From assembly GCA_016271365.2 (NCBI GenBank), contig CM057459.1, positions 485,721,501 through 485,785,500 of the forward strand: a stretch of DNA of 64,000 nucleotides, in the 5' to 3' direction. Both the position numbers and the translations under genes were made by a program. Shown piece after piece: positions 12,326 to 23,123 of this stretch. Position 1 is the first letter of the stretch. Every line of letters starts with the position of its first letter. This DNA comes from Neoceratodus forsteri (taxonomy: Eukaryota > Chordata > Ceratodontiformes > Ceratodontidae). The notes under the pieces are model-generated. The model worked only from the letters and a program-made list of their open reading frames with translations. It was not told where the DNA came from and did no database searches.

Positions 12326-12954
12326 TTTTTTTTTTATTCTTTTTCCCTCCTGTCACGGATCCAGGAGCCTCTCTCAGGCATCCAACCTTTGTCCTGTCCT
12401 GCCTGAAGTCTCCCCTACTGAACCATCTTCTTCTCCACCCCCGCCTCACAGCTGGCACCCCCAGCTTAACCCCTCCGGGGTGGGGCCGCCCCTCCTATCT
12501 TGGGCGCTCTTCAATTTGCAGACTCCAGCTGCGGACATGGGCCTCTGGGCGGAGGGTCTGTGAAGGCCTGCCGAGTTGGACCCGGTCATAGACATGGAGA
12601 TTGGTGTCATCGCCTACCCCTGGAACCAGGGTTTTCCTATGTTCTTTTTCGCCCACCCGCTATCCCTGCATGTGCACCCCCCCGACACTATGGCACACGG
12701 AAACCCTGCCAGTGTCAGGCACACTATTACGTGCAGCCCCACGCTACTGCAGTGCCCCCAGTCTCCACTAGGGGCTGCTGGAATGCCGAGCTCCCCAATG
12801 CCCTCCCCCCAGGACAGGGGAGCAGCCCAGCAGGCGCTCAGTCCAGTCCCTACCCTGCCGACCTCAGCACCCGAGCTCGCTCCCGAACTCGGGTCACCGG
12901 CATGGCGTGAGGTGTGGCATCCAGCGCCTCAACCATCAGCTCCATCGGGACGGA
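12326..12954 (-). mobile_element. Long tRNA-derived SINE, copy A
   Basis: A minus-strand SINE flanked by an exact 14-bp target duplication, taataacccttctt, at 12312-12325 and 12955-12968. The head, at the high-coordinate end, has an A-box-like gctgatggttgaggcgctgg and a B-box-like cccgagttcgggagc. The 3' end is the T run at 12326-12336 on the plus strand, an A-rich tail in element orientation. Length is about 629 bp. The open frames inside it are not conserved in the other three copies and should not be called genes. Confidence 0.88.
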
Positions 12955-12968
12955 TAATAACCCTTCTT

Positions 12969-15186
12969 AAAGTGGCAGTGTTAGTTAGTAAGGATACACA
13001 TTTTTCAGTAATAAGGTCTGTCTGTCTGGAAAAATATCAAGCTACAGTTTTCTTTTCATTTTCTTTCATTCCTGAACTAATATATGGGGTCTTGAAGTTT
13101 ATAAAAGTTCCCATGCCACGCCCCTGCCACACCTGATCTACCACAAAATAAATTTAGTATGTGATGATTACTATCGGAAACATGTGGAACTTGGAAGAAC
13201 CATACTAATACAACTACAGCATGGATTTGTACATTCAACAAGTAACACCAGGGGGACAGATTTTCAAAAATGGTGAATGGTGGCCATCTTTAATGACGTG
13301 AGTCACTAATTACAAAATCTGCTATAGAAAAAGTGTTAACATCTGAGAAAACAAAAGATATACTGAGCTTGACTCTTAGGTTGTCAGAAAGACATGTTTG
13401 CTAAAAAGCCTATATGTTGAATTTTTTTGCCCACTAGCAAGTATTACTTTAGGAATGTCATATCGATGGCATAACCAAAGACCATACATTAGCCTCTATA
13501 TTTATGTTTCTATATTATGTATTATTTATTGCTGAGTCCATGTGAGGCCTTTAATTAATGTTCAAGCTAGGAAGAGGTGTGGTGTGGTAGACTAAAACTG
13601 TTGGTCCATGATATTTTTCACTTCCCCTATTTCACAGTGTTACAGGAATAACGAAGACATCAACATAAAAAAGGGTCCATATCTGTTTACTTTTCTACAC
13701 ATTTTTTTTCTAGTTAATAGGACATTTTTTATTGAGAGAGAGGTGCTGATGCAGAAATTCATCCATCTAGTGCAGATTATTGAAACCGAGAGAAGATTGC
13801 AACTTGCAGTGAACCAACCCAAACATCAGCTCAAGGATCACAGAGTCTGAGAGGCTGAAATCAGAGGTACTTTTAAAAATTATGGTAGGAAGGGGCACTG
13901 CAATGCGAATATACCTTGACTTGTCAGTGAAGGGTGGGGTAGGGGAATTGGGCAAGGCATTTGACTTTGATGGTGGTGCTGTTGACTGAAAGGTACAAAC
14001 CATGCACCAAAGGTTGCAGAAGGGGGGCTGGGACTGGTGGGCAATTACTCCCTGTTATAGAAGGGGTGGTGCTCAGACATATATAGTGAAAGTGGAAGAG
14101 CATCTCACAGTGAGGAGGTGGTGATGCATAGCTAGAAGAGAGGGGGTTAAAAGTTTTTTGGGAAATGGAAGAACACAGCAGTCTTCCCAACATTCATAAA
14201 CCTGTGGCTGTGAGTGCAAGGACTGACGTCACAAGCTGTGGAGACTGTACCTGGAAGGAGGGATGGGGATAACAGTTATGGTAGGAAGTGGCACTGCCAT
14301 GCAATGCAATATCTTGTCAGTGAATGGTGGGCATTGGGCAAGACACCTGACCTTGAGGTTGGTGAGTGTGACAGACAGAGGTATAATGGTGCAGTGGGCA
14401 TTGGTGAGTGCAGGTTGGACAGTCAAGGACTGGAAAGCAGCCATAAAAACTACATACGTTTCCTTTTTCCCTCATGCAGGCAGCAAGGCATCTGACTGGC
14501 CAGCAGTGAGCTGACTGAAGTAGTCACACACGAGTAGAAGAAACAAGGTACCCTGGGTAGCATGTGGTGATCATACACCTATTCAGAGAGGAAGCCATGA
14601 TTGACAGCATTTCATCACTGTTAGTTACAACTTAAGATACTCTATTAGTCTCAGTAGAGAAATGTTAAAATGCTTGTTTTTTTTGCTGTTGTTGGGTTTG
14701 AGGCCACGGTGCTGGGGGTGGTGGGTGGTGGAAAAAGTACTACTGTTGATACAGCTACCATAAATATAGAGGATAATGCATGAGCATCAGTGGTTAACCA
14801 TGATGTAATTACCTCAAGTAAATGCCAGGACGACCATGTAAACCTCTGTAGTGCAGCTCAAGAGGTGTACACTTGTCTTGTTAACCATGAGTGGTAATTA
14901 CGCGTATGGCTGACCACCGCAACTCGGGCATTGTATGTTATGTGTATGGAAAAAATAACCACTGTGGTTCAAAAAATCAGTTTTTTTCAATGCGTGTTTA
15001 ATTTCCTGCTCAACCATGAATGCCTCCTGTTTTGAATGTTGAGCAATGGAACTGCTGAAATTTGACATTATGATCAAGTACTACTGCTGTTCCGTAATTG
15101 TCTTAAAGGAATGTGTTTTTTTTTTGAACTACTGTCTAAGCAGCAGATAACCTTTCCTTTCCAATAAATGTGACATGTTGTGAGAA
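12969..15186. other. No gene recognised; one direct repeat pair
   Basis: No coding sequence is supported. Two direct copies of a segment beginning tatggtaggaag.ggcactgc and ending near ttgggcaag lie at about 13880-13990 and 14276-14390, roughly 396 bp apart. Short mixed A/T-rich sequence makes up the rest. Confidence 0.5.
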
Positions 15187-15262
15187 GTGTTGTCTCCGTG
15201 GCACAATGAGGTAGAGCATTACGTCCTTCAACTAAATGTTGGTGGTTCAACTCCACCTAGGG
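15187..15262 (+). repeat. tRNA-like sequence (tRNA-derived SINE head or tRNA pseudogene)
   Basis: It has an A-box-like tggcacaatgaggtagagc and a B-box ggttcaactcc. The T arm is perfect (ggtgg, loop ttcaact, ccacc). The 5' acceptor strand (gtctccg) does not pair properly with the 3' side, and no CCA or clean anticodon stem is seen, so it is not a functional tRNA. It abuts the CR1 fragment that starts at about 15265. Confidence 0.55.
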
Positions 15263-15264
15263 AT

Positions 15265-16145
15265 ATTTTAAGGGGTGATGGAAAGGATGAAAAGGGACTT
15301 GGCAAGGTTGGAGGAATGGTCAAAAGTATAGCAGCTTTGATTCAATGCAAAGAAGTGCAAAATAATGCACTGGGGAAACAAAAACCCAGGGGAAGAGTAC
15401 ACAATTGGGGAGGGAGGTAGTAACAACAGCAAAAATGGAAAAGGACCTGGGGTAGTCATATCAGATGACCTAAAGGTTAGCAACCAATGTGAGAAGGCAG
15501 TAGGGATGGCTGGGGGGATACTGAGATGAATACGGAGAGGCAACACCAGCAGAAAACAGGAAGTTGTTATTCCTCTGTACAGACAGTTGGTGAGACTCCA
15601 TCTGGAGTACTGCATCCAGTTCTGGAGACCCCATCTCCACAAAGACATAGACAGGATGGAGGCAGTCCAGTGTAGGGCAACTAAAATGGTGCTGGGTCTG
15701 CAAGAGAAGCCATACGAGGAGAGACTAAAGGAGCTTAAGATGTATACCCTTGACGAAAGGAGGGAGAGGGGGGACATGATCGAAACTTTTAAGGGAATCA
15801 ACAAAGTCGAAGAGGGTAGTAGCATCTTTCAGAAAAATAGATTTGCAAGAACAAGGGGGCACAATTTGAAAATGGGGGGATGGCTCAGAGGCAATGTGAG
15901 GAAGTATTTTTTCACAGAGATGGTGGTGAACGCATGGAACTGTCTTCCCAAGCGGGTTATGGGGTCTAAAACTGTGGAAGAATTCAAGAGTGCATGGGAC
16001 AGACATAGGGCAATTCTTGTGTGGGGTAGGAAGAAGTAGGCTGTTGGTTAACTAGGATCTGCAGCTTATCCAATAGGTAGGGAAATGGGCAGACTGGGTG
16101 GGCCAAGCGGTCATTATCTGTCGTCAAAGTCTATGTTTCTATGTT
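15265..16145 (+). mobile_element. CR1/L3-like LINE, 3' fragment
   Basis: This 5'-truncated element contains the C-terminal part of the CR1 reverse transcriptase. It has the WSKV-like region near 15315, then in one open frame (15587-16039) LEYCIQFWRPHLHKDIDRME, VQCRATKMVLGL, RRERGDMIETFKGINK, RGHNLKM and YFFTEMVVNAWNCLP. It ends at 16090-16145 with a tail of the form ctatgtttctatgtttctg after gggcagactgggtgggcc. The same terminus closes the other CR1 copies in the window. The frame from 15587 is intact to the natural C-terminus, but the catalytic RT box is absent, so this copy is dead on arrival. Confidence 0.9.
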
Positions 16146-16193
16146 TCTGTTGTAACCTGTAATCCAACATTATGACATAGTTAAGCAAGGTAT

Positions 16194-16346
16194 ATTACAG
16201 TGTAAGTAATAGTACCCTCCAGGGTGGGTGGTATTGTGCTATACTGGACCGCCCATGTGCGTAATGAGGACAGATGACTTAGTCCCTGGAAGGTCCTGTA
16301 TAGCACAACAACGCAAACCCTGGAGGTATTATTACACTTAGAATAT
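16194..16346. repeat. Palindromic MITE-like element
   Basis: The arm tgtaagtaatagtaccctccagg (from about 16200), followed by tattgtgctatactggacc, is mirrored by ggtcctgtatagcacaacaa and ccctggaggtattattacactta near 16290-16340. The arms are about 50 bp with a few mismatches around a centre of about 40 bp. No protein frame. The structure fits a miniature inverted-repeat element. Confidence 0.75.
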
Positions 16347-16626
16347 AGTCACTGAAAAAAAATCTATTAAAAGTTTTTAATAGAAAAAATAATTTAAGGT
16401 ATGTTTTGTAATAAAATACTTCCTCTGCCTGTGTATTTTAGTTGGGACTTTTGTCCTATTGGAGATTCTGTTTAAAAAAAAAAAACAGTTCCCCCTCAGC
16501 AGCTCTATAATGAAGTCCCTGGCTCATTTAGATATCAACAATGTGGCAGTTAATTAACGAGTCAGTATAACCTGGTCACGTTTGTTAAAAAATTAGTTTG
16601 CTTGAAATTGCAGACAACAGCAGTAG

Positions 16627-16681
16627 TTTCTTCATTCTCTGTACCGTAGATTGTCTATCTGCAGTACAGAAAATGAAGAAA
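16627..16681. other. 18-bp hairpin
   Basis: tttcttcattctctgtac (16627-16644) pairs with gtacagaaaatgaagaaa (16664-16681), 17 of 18 positions. The loop is about 19 bases. It may be the core of an older foldback element. Confidence 0.7.
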
Positions 16682-16794
16682 GTATCACTGTGGCTTTCAT
16701 CTAAATAGGTCGCACGGTGGGGGGCCATAATAGACAGTGTCCAAAAATGTAATGTAACCCCCACATCACTCTACACAGCTGGCATCCCTTATTT

Positions 16795-17377
16795 CTTTTT
16801 TTGAAATTTCTATTTTTCTCCTCCTTCCCAGCCTACCATCCCGAACCCATCAGGAGGTCCTAGGCAGACATCCCTCTGCCTTTTACCCTACCTGAATGAC
16901 CCCTGGATCCCCATGGAGCTATGGCTTACCCCCGAGCAGGGATGGAGCAGAGCCCCGAATACCCCATTACTTATGTTTTGTCGGTCTAGGGCCATCGAGT
17001 GGGTGAAGACACATTTGAGGGCATGTCTCCGGAACTCCATCTTCCCGGCGATGCCAGGCTCTTTTTTCTCTTTTTCCCTCCCCTACAGTGTGAGACCTCT
17101 GACATCAAGGTGCTAGGTGCCGACATTGCGCTGTGTAGCGACTGCCCATCCCCTACCATTAGGGGCTTGCAGTACTCCAAGCCTCCACTCGGAGTCAGAC
17201 AAGTGTGTGGGCTTCAGCCTCAACTCTCCCCAGAGAAGACGAGCTGTCATGGGACGCCCAAGCCTATCTCCCCCCAGCCGACCCACCAGCAACCTGAGTC
17301 CACTCCCAAATCCAGGTCACTGGTGTGGAGCAAGGTGTGGCATCCAACGCCTCAACCATCAGTGTCACCGGGTCGGT
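16795..17377 (-). mobile_element. Long tRNA-derived SINE, copy B
   Basis: Flanked by a 14-bp target duplication with one mismatch: ggcatcccttattt at 16781-16794 and ggcatcctttattt at 17378-17391. The head, read on the minus strand from 17377, has the A-box region ggtgacactgatggttgagg and a degenerate B box, gacctggatttggg. The T-rich end at 16795-16820 is the A-rich tail in element orientation. Length 583 bp. Confidence 0.87.
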
Positions 17378-17391
17378 GGCATCCTTTATTT

Positions 17392-17915
17392 AATTACTGT
17401 TGTGTCATACATAGCTGCCATGCACCTAAACATAGAGATGGTTCCAACCCTAGCTTGGGGCATGTGTACTAGGCTCAGTCTGTAGAGTTTAAGGGATTTG
17501 TGTTTACAGAACAAGCTGTGAATTTAACACCAGGTCCATCCAGGGAAGAGATTGATGGAGCCATGCTAGACCTATCTTCTAGAGAGGTACCCAGTAAGTC
17601 CAAGCATGAAACAATAATGTAATGTCTAGACCTGAAGATGGAGTCCCAGAGTGTGACTTTATTAAGATAAATTATCTCTAGAACAAGGCTGGTCTGGTCA
17701 CCAAAAGGTTTACAATATAACACTTGGCAAATGTATTAACTTCCATTAACCTCATACATTGGAATGGGGTTCCATACTTATTTTGTCACTATGTGCTGAA
17801 AATCCTGTGTGATTACTTGTGAAGTAGTGTACACATGTTGAAACAACTTTTATAATTGCTTTAGATAACCTGCTGGCTGACAACAACCAACTGTGCATAA
17901 ACAACACCTCGTGGC
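17392..17915. other. No feature recognised upstream of the hAT-derived gene
   Basis: About 520 bases without a supported gene. A possible splice acceptor (ttgctttag) lies at about 17857-17865, so the coding exon starting at 17916 might have an upstream non-coding exon. No promoter is evident. Confidence 0.3.
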
Positions 17916-19074
17916 ATGAATTTTGAGAAGGGAACTGTCATGGTGACACTGAATATGTCACGCTCAGGTCAAGCTGGTTCGAAGACCCAAAAGAGAACCA
18001 CCACAACCACCACCACCACAAAGTCTTTATTAGACTGCTGGTTAATAAAAAAATGTCCCACAACTCAGTGCCTTGTGACTGACTCTGGAAGGAGTTCATC
18101 TGCAAAGGGACTGACTGCCGATTGTTCTTCCAGTTCCAATACTGAAATGGAAAGTGACAGCTGCGACCTTGCTGTAACTTCAGTTTGTAATTATTTATTA
18201 TTTTTTTTAATTATTATTTATGCTTCCCCTCTCCTTGCCGCTCTCCCCTTCTTCGGGAGACACCTGTGGCCTTTTTAAGCCCTCACTCACCTGCCAGGTA
18301 ACCGGAGCAGTCCGTTCCCCATGGAGCCGTGGCTGTACCCCCAGGCGGGTATGGGGCAGGGGCTTCTCACCCCAGAACATCTACTTTCGTCGGGACGCTG
18401 TCTCTGGGCCTGGCAGGGGCATAGAGGGTCGGGGCCTGGTGCTCCGTCTACTGGGAGTCCGCGAGGCATTTTCTCATTTTCTCCTGACATGCATTGTCCC
18501 CGACGTCAAGGCGCTCAAGCGCCGATGTTTGGCATGTCACCCCTCCTTTCTGCATCTGACTTGCTGTGCCACGGGTCTTCACCTGGGGCCAGGCAAGAGC
18601 CGAGCTCTGGTGCCCCCTTCCCCCCGGAAAGGATGAACGGTCCCTAGGATGCTCAAGTCCTCTCCCCCTGGCCAGCCCTTCAGCTTCCCAGGCTCGTTCC
18701 CGAACCCGGGTTGCTGGTGTCGCAAGCGGAAATCCAACCACTGCGCCGGCGGGCCGGCTCAGTTTGTAATTCTGATAACTTTCCTACACTTCAGTTATCA
18801 GAAAGTGATGATTGTTCTTCTTCTTATGAGTATATCCCACAATCTGCAGCTTCTCAGGGTCACACAGAGTCATCAGTGGTTCAGAAATCATGCAGTGACA
18901 CTAGAAATAAGAACAGTCAGTTATCAGATGCTATGAAATCTGTTGTTATGCGTAACTACAGATATCAGTGGGAAACTGAATTTGGTTGGCTGGAGGCAAG
19001 ATATGGGAAAATGTTTTGCTCTGTGTGCCATTCAGATCACCATCTCACAAACAAATTTTCTACTACAGATGCAG
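17916..19074 (+). pseudogene. hAT-transposase-derived zinc-finger gene, 5' coding exon (split by a SINE)
   Basis: The frame opens at ATG 17916; an in-frame TAA lies 18 bases upstream. It encodes a Thr-rich run, then KSLLDCWLIKK, resembling the short N-terminal motif of hAT-derived zinc-finger proteins, then Ser/Asp-rich linkers. The SINE of 18193-18758 plus one target copy (579 bp, divisible by three) sits in this exon. Both sides keep the same phase, but the insert has a stop at 18276-18278. Downstream the frame continues with YRYQWETEFGWLEARYGKMF and CSVCHSD, a TTF-type zinc finger whose last part is in the next exon. The exon ends at a donor, GCAG/gtgcat, in phase 1. Similar architecture is known from ZNF862, KIAA1586 and C17orf113-like proteins; I do not assign orthology. 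Confidence 0.75.
18193..18758 (-). mobile_element. Long tRNA-derived SINE, copy C, inside a coding exon
   Basis: Flanked by an exact 13-bp target duplication, tcagtttgtaatt, at 18180-18192 and 18759-18771. The head is at the right: gccggcgcagtgg is a good A box and aacccgggttcggg a good B box. The A-rich tail (plus-strand T/A-rich run) is at 18193-18225. Length 566 bp. Of the four copies this has the best-preserved pol III boxes, which suggests it is young. It lies antisense to the interrupted gene. Confidence 0.92.
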
Positions 19075-19189
19075 GTGCATTAATGTGTATGCAGTATGTC
19101 TGACAGTAATGGTTCCCAGTAGCTTGACTGGCTCTCACAAAATGGGCTTTGGCTTCTCCAGTTAACAGTGGTGGTGGTTGTGAATTAAG

Positions 19190-19985
19190 TGGTAAGGCAT
19201 GACATGAGTGACATCATGACCATTTAGAGAGAGTTATGGTGTGATAACAGCCCATCCACCTCCAGATGGTTTGAAGCATGAGGTGAGGCCAAGTGCTTCC
19301 ACCACCAGAGAAGGACTGCCCATTACCCCACCATAAAGCACCCCCTGAAGTGCCATATTGAGCTAATGAAATGTGTCCTTTTTTGGAAACCATTATGAAT
19401 ATGAATTTTTAAGCAGGTTATTTCAGCTGGGCTGTTGTGCTGTGATAACAGTCCAGCAGGAAGCATCTGTCTGTCAATCAGAATTCAGCATTTTTCTACG
19501 CATTTCATAATCTGATATTGAAATCAGTAGAAAGAATGCTGAATTCTGCTTGGCAGATAGATGCTTTTTGTATGGCTCGCCCGTAATCCCACCACAACAG
19601 CCTAGCCATAATAACCTCTTTAAGAAATTCATTGCATTTCAAAAACATTACCTATTTTATTACCACAATACAGCACTTCAGGAGGTGCTTTACATAAGCA
19701 ATAAGACATGACAGGGTGCGCATGGAACAGATTTTACCACACAGCCAGGGACATAGTAAGGCATGAGGCCTTGGCTGAGTACCTTTAGCCCCTGACTTGC
19801 GATAAAATCTGTTCCATGCACACCATGTCATTTTATAAGGCGAGTTAATGGCCCTTCTTGAGTGATAGAAGCACTCTGCTGCTTATACCTCATGGTTCAA
19901 ACCACCAGAGGAGGGCAGGACAGTTATCCCACCATAACACTCCCTCCTCATGCCTTATTGCTTAATTCATAATCATCATAGTTCA
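19190..19985. mobile_element. Foldback / MITE cluster of nested inverted repeats
   Basis: There are two clear inverted repeats. In the first, 19464-19499 pairs with 19527-19564 (cagaattcagcat / atgctgaattctg), with arms extending to about 19395 and 19640. In the second, 19706-19738 pairs with 19801-19836 (gcatggaacagatttta / taaaatctgttccatgc). On a larger scale the region from gttatggtgtgataaca (near 19235) is mirrored near 19910-19950 as gttatcccaccataacac. No transposase frame. This looks like several non-autonomous foldback elements of one family, or one complex one. Confidence 0.7.
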
Positions 19986-20564
19986 TCTAGTAAAGACTTG
20001 TTACTTTTATTAATAATTTGTAACAGAAATGACAATTTATGCCTCAAGTATGTTGACTTTGTCACCTGTGTTTCAGGACTGCACTGTCCCTCCCCACACA
20101 GATGCTAATAAGTTTGATAACTTGTAGCCGAAGATAGCACGGTGGAGCTCAACTGATAGAATCCTTCAGTCTGTACAGAGAGTGTCATACTGAGTCACCA
20201 CAGCAGTATTTTCTACTTTTAGGATGTCACAGAACATACATAGATCATTTCTGGGGTGATCTCACTCATCAGGTAGTAGGTATGGTACCAGTACTGCACC
20301 AGTAACATCATAGGAACTTCACTGTCAGTAAATGGGAATCCACATGGAAGATTATCTGCAGTACATTGCTCCCTCCTCAGTTCTTTTCCATCATCGAGTT
20401 GCAAGCACGTTCTTCACTGATGAGCTGTGCAGTGTTGGCGGATTTAGCACCTTTTTCAAACTATGGCTGACTGCCACTTGGAGTAACATGCACAGTAGTA
20501 CCACACAGTTGTCTCACCGAGTATTACTGTCTTGATATATTTAAGAGCCCATGCAGGTTTTGGC

Positions 20565-20835
20565 AGGGATATGCTGCAAGGACTCCTGCCTTAAGTTTAT
20601 AGAGTCCCGGGCAGATTCAGTTGCCAAGGTCTTCTGTCTTGAGCTTAAGAAGATCCTTGGCTTGGCCATTTGTTCCAAGTCTCCTGTTTTAAGTTTATGG
20701 AGTCCCGGGCAGATTCAATTGCCAAGGTCTTCTGTCTTAAACTTAAGAAGATCCTTGGCTTGGCCATTTGTTCCAAGTCTCCTGTTTTAAGTTTATGGAG
20801 TCCTGGGAAGATTTAGTTGCCTAGTCTTCCCCACG
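20565..20835 (+). repeat. 98-bp tandem repeat, nearly three copies
   Basis: The anchor ttaagtttat recurs at 20591, 20689 and 20787, an exact 98-bp period. Each unit has ggagtcccgggcagattcaattgccaaggtcttctgtctt in broken form, then cttaagaagatccttggcttggcc. Related units recur at 24900-25125. Confidence 0.85.
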
Positions 20836-21243
20836 GCTTGCAGGTTGTGCGTTGATCCCTTCTTTACCAGAGTGATGAAGGGAAAGAACTGCAGATGAAG
20901 TGTGTGTAAGTGACCACCCACAACTATATCGGGTTGGCAAGGTCTTGCTGACAGTGGCACATGTACAGTCAAAGTTGTACACTTAACGAAAATCTGGTGT
21001 GTTTACTGTCATCTCATGATGGTGAGGAGTGCCTATGGTGCACTTGGAGTCCACCTGGTGAGTGAGATCACCTCAAAGATCTACTCTTTATGGTACATTC
21101 TACGTATCTGTTATTTCCTTGTTTCACTGATGTATGCCATTTCATTATGTGCATAAAGGCAGACAGCAGCTTAGCCTTTACTGTTTTATTCTCCTCTTCT
21201 CCAATTCCATAGTATTTACAAGAAAATCATTTTCCTATTTTAG

Positions 21244-22808
21244 AAAATTGTCAGAAATCGACCCTCAGGAAGCACAGTCAGACAAAGGACCATCGTATAG
21301 CACTGGAAGCAGAGATTCTTAGAAGGAGACTGTATGCAGTTGGCAACAATGATGAGGCAGAAAGTTCAGAAGATAATGATTCAGCTATTAAACTTATAAA
21401 AGACAGTGAACGTAATCTGTTTAAAGCGGTGTACTTTGCAGCAAAGACAGATATGGAAAATTGCAGTGTCAACCAGCTTTTAGATTTCATTCGCTGGACC
21501 GGAGGTCAATGCTCAGTACATGATATAAGTGGCTACACTGTTCATGATGTTCAGAGAAGTATAGTGAAAGTATTAGATAGCAAAAGTCATAAAACAAGCA
21601 TTAAAAAGTCCTGTGTGTTTATCATAGTTGATGAATCCACAGATCTTTCAGTCCACAAAACTGTAATAATGTATATTCGATATGTCAGTGAAGGGGAAAT
21701 GAAAACAAAACTAATTGGCAACATCAGGGTAAAGGATGGTTCAGCACACCACTTAACTGAGGCTATTGTAAGAAGATGCCAGGCCCTGGGATTCATCATG
21801 AGTAAACTTGTGGGGTTAGGTAGTGATGGGGCAAGTGTAATGATGGGCAGGTCCAATGGTGTTGGTACACTTTTGACTTCACTGCATTCACCTTTTATGG
21901 TTCATGTCCACTGTTTGGCTCATAGATTGGCTTTGGCCTGTTCACAGTCCACTACCCAATTTAGATACCTACAAGACTTTCACAGTAATATTAATGGTAC
22001 ATATGCCTATTTCAGTACATCTGCTGTTAGGCAAGCAAAGCTAGAAGATATGCAAAGGGTGATTAGTACAGTAAAGGGAACGCTGAAAGAAGCAATTAAC
22101 ATACGTTGGCTGTCAATGCAAAATGCTGTAAATGCACTGTATAAATGTTACCCTGCTATTCTCCCTATACTTAAAGAGGACAGGAATCATGCCAAAGCTC
22201 AGGGTCTTTACACGTTTCTCACTACTTATGTTTTTGCAGCTGTTCTATGTATGTTCTGTGATATCCTTAAAGTAATGGAAACTATTTGTAAATCCTTTCA
22301 AAAGCAAGATCTGCTGTATGTGGATGTGAAACCACAAGTGTTCTGTGCAATTGGTGAGTTAGAAAACATGAAAACTGAACCAGGTCCAATCCTGACAGCT
22401 TTTCAAGAAACATGTGAAATTGAGATTAGTGATAGCGGACAAATGACAACATGTTGGAAAATACAGGAATCTCAGCAAGATGACATTCAGATTGAACTCA
22501 AGTGTTCACAGAAGATGACAACACAATTCTCAAAACTGAGGGAGGAGTATCTCAATACTCTTATAAGCAACATGAAGTGTAGGTTGTGCCCAGATTCTAA
22601 AACAGAAGCACTTATGGTTGTCATTGCTAATCTAACTGACCCCCAGTCTGTAGTAAACTCTAACACAGTCAGTGTTCAGAAAAGTTTAAAAATTGTTTGT
22701 GAAAATTTTGGTTCCAACACACAATATGACAGTGATCAAAATGATACTGAGACAAATATTCATGAATGCAAGCCTTTACTAGATGACAATTGTCTCCACT
22801 CAGACTAG
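21244..22808 (+). CDS. hAT-transposase-derived gene, main exon (ends at in-frame TAG)
   Basis: Open from the splice acceptor to TAG 22806-22808, about 521 codons. It starts with the second half of the TTF zinc finger (STLRKHSQTKDHRIALEAEI). The hAT transposase core follows: VDESTDLS (first acidic residue region), GLGSDGASVMMGRSNGV (second), HVHCLAHRLALAC (the C-x2-H motif of hAT proteins) and INIRWLSM. The protein is probably a nuclear DNA-binding factor of transposase origin. The open frame is long and without frameshifts, unlike every LINE here, which suggests selection until recently or a young transposon. Without a transcript I cannot tell a domesticated gene from a degraded hAT element; no terminal inverted repeats were found. 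The frame continues past the stop into the dimerisation domain. Confidence 0.8.
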
Positions 22809-23123
22809 GCAAAAGCAAAGGCAATGATGCTGGGATGCTACAGGAACCATAGTTCTGAAAGCTTTATGAGAAGGGTAATTTCAAAGTACTCTGATACAAT
22901 GCCAGCATATTCTACATTATGTAATATCGCTTTATGCATTCCACTTATGTCTGTAGAATGTGATTGTGGTTTCAGTATACAGAATAGGATAAAGACAAAA
23001 TTTTGTTGCTCACTAACAGAAGACAGCCTAGAGCTACTAATGAAACTAAACATGAAGCCTGACTTCTCCGGTTTTGAAGTCGATAAATCTGTGCAGTGTT
23101 GGAAAAAAGAGAAAAAAAGGTGA
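22809..23123 (+). pseudogene. hAT dimerisation domain, same frame after the TAG
   Basis: In the same frame as the main exon, 22824-23123 encodes YSTLCNIALCIPLMSVECDC, then GFSIQNRIKTKFCCSL and LMKLNMKPDFSGFEVDK, ending in KKEKKR. This is the conserved C-terminal hAT dimerisation block (IALCIP..SVEC..GFS..NRIKTK). It is separated from the transposase core only by the TAG at 22806-22808. Either the stop is a recent inactivating mutation, or the product lacks this domain. Confidence 0.85.

Larger units (their letters stand above)
19075..21243 (+). other. Intron of the hAT-derived gene (GT-AG, phase 1)
   Basis: The donor gtgcat follows GCAG at 19074. The acceptor is tttcctattttag, ending at 21243. 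Joining the two exons completes one codon and carries the TTF zinc finger across (…FSTTDA to NCQKSTLRKHSQTKDHRIAL), which is the expected family pattern. The length is about 2.17 kb. It holds a foldback element (19190-19980) and a 98-bp tandem repeat (20565-20835). Confidence 0.8.

Noticed and set aside
12500..13136. Overlapping plus-strand frames of 136 and 186 codons
   Set aside because: They lie almost wholly in SINE copy A, antisense to it, and are not kept in the other three copies.
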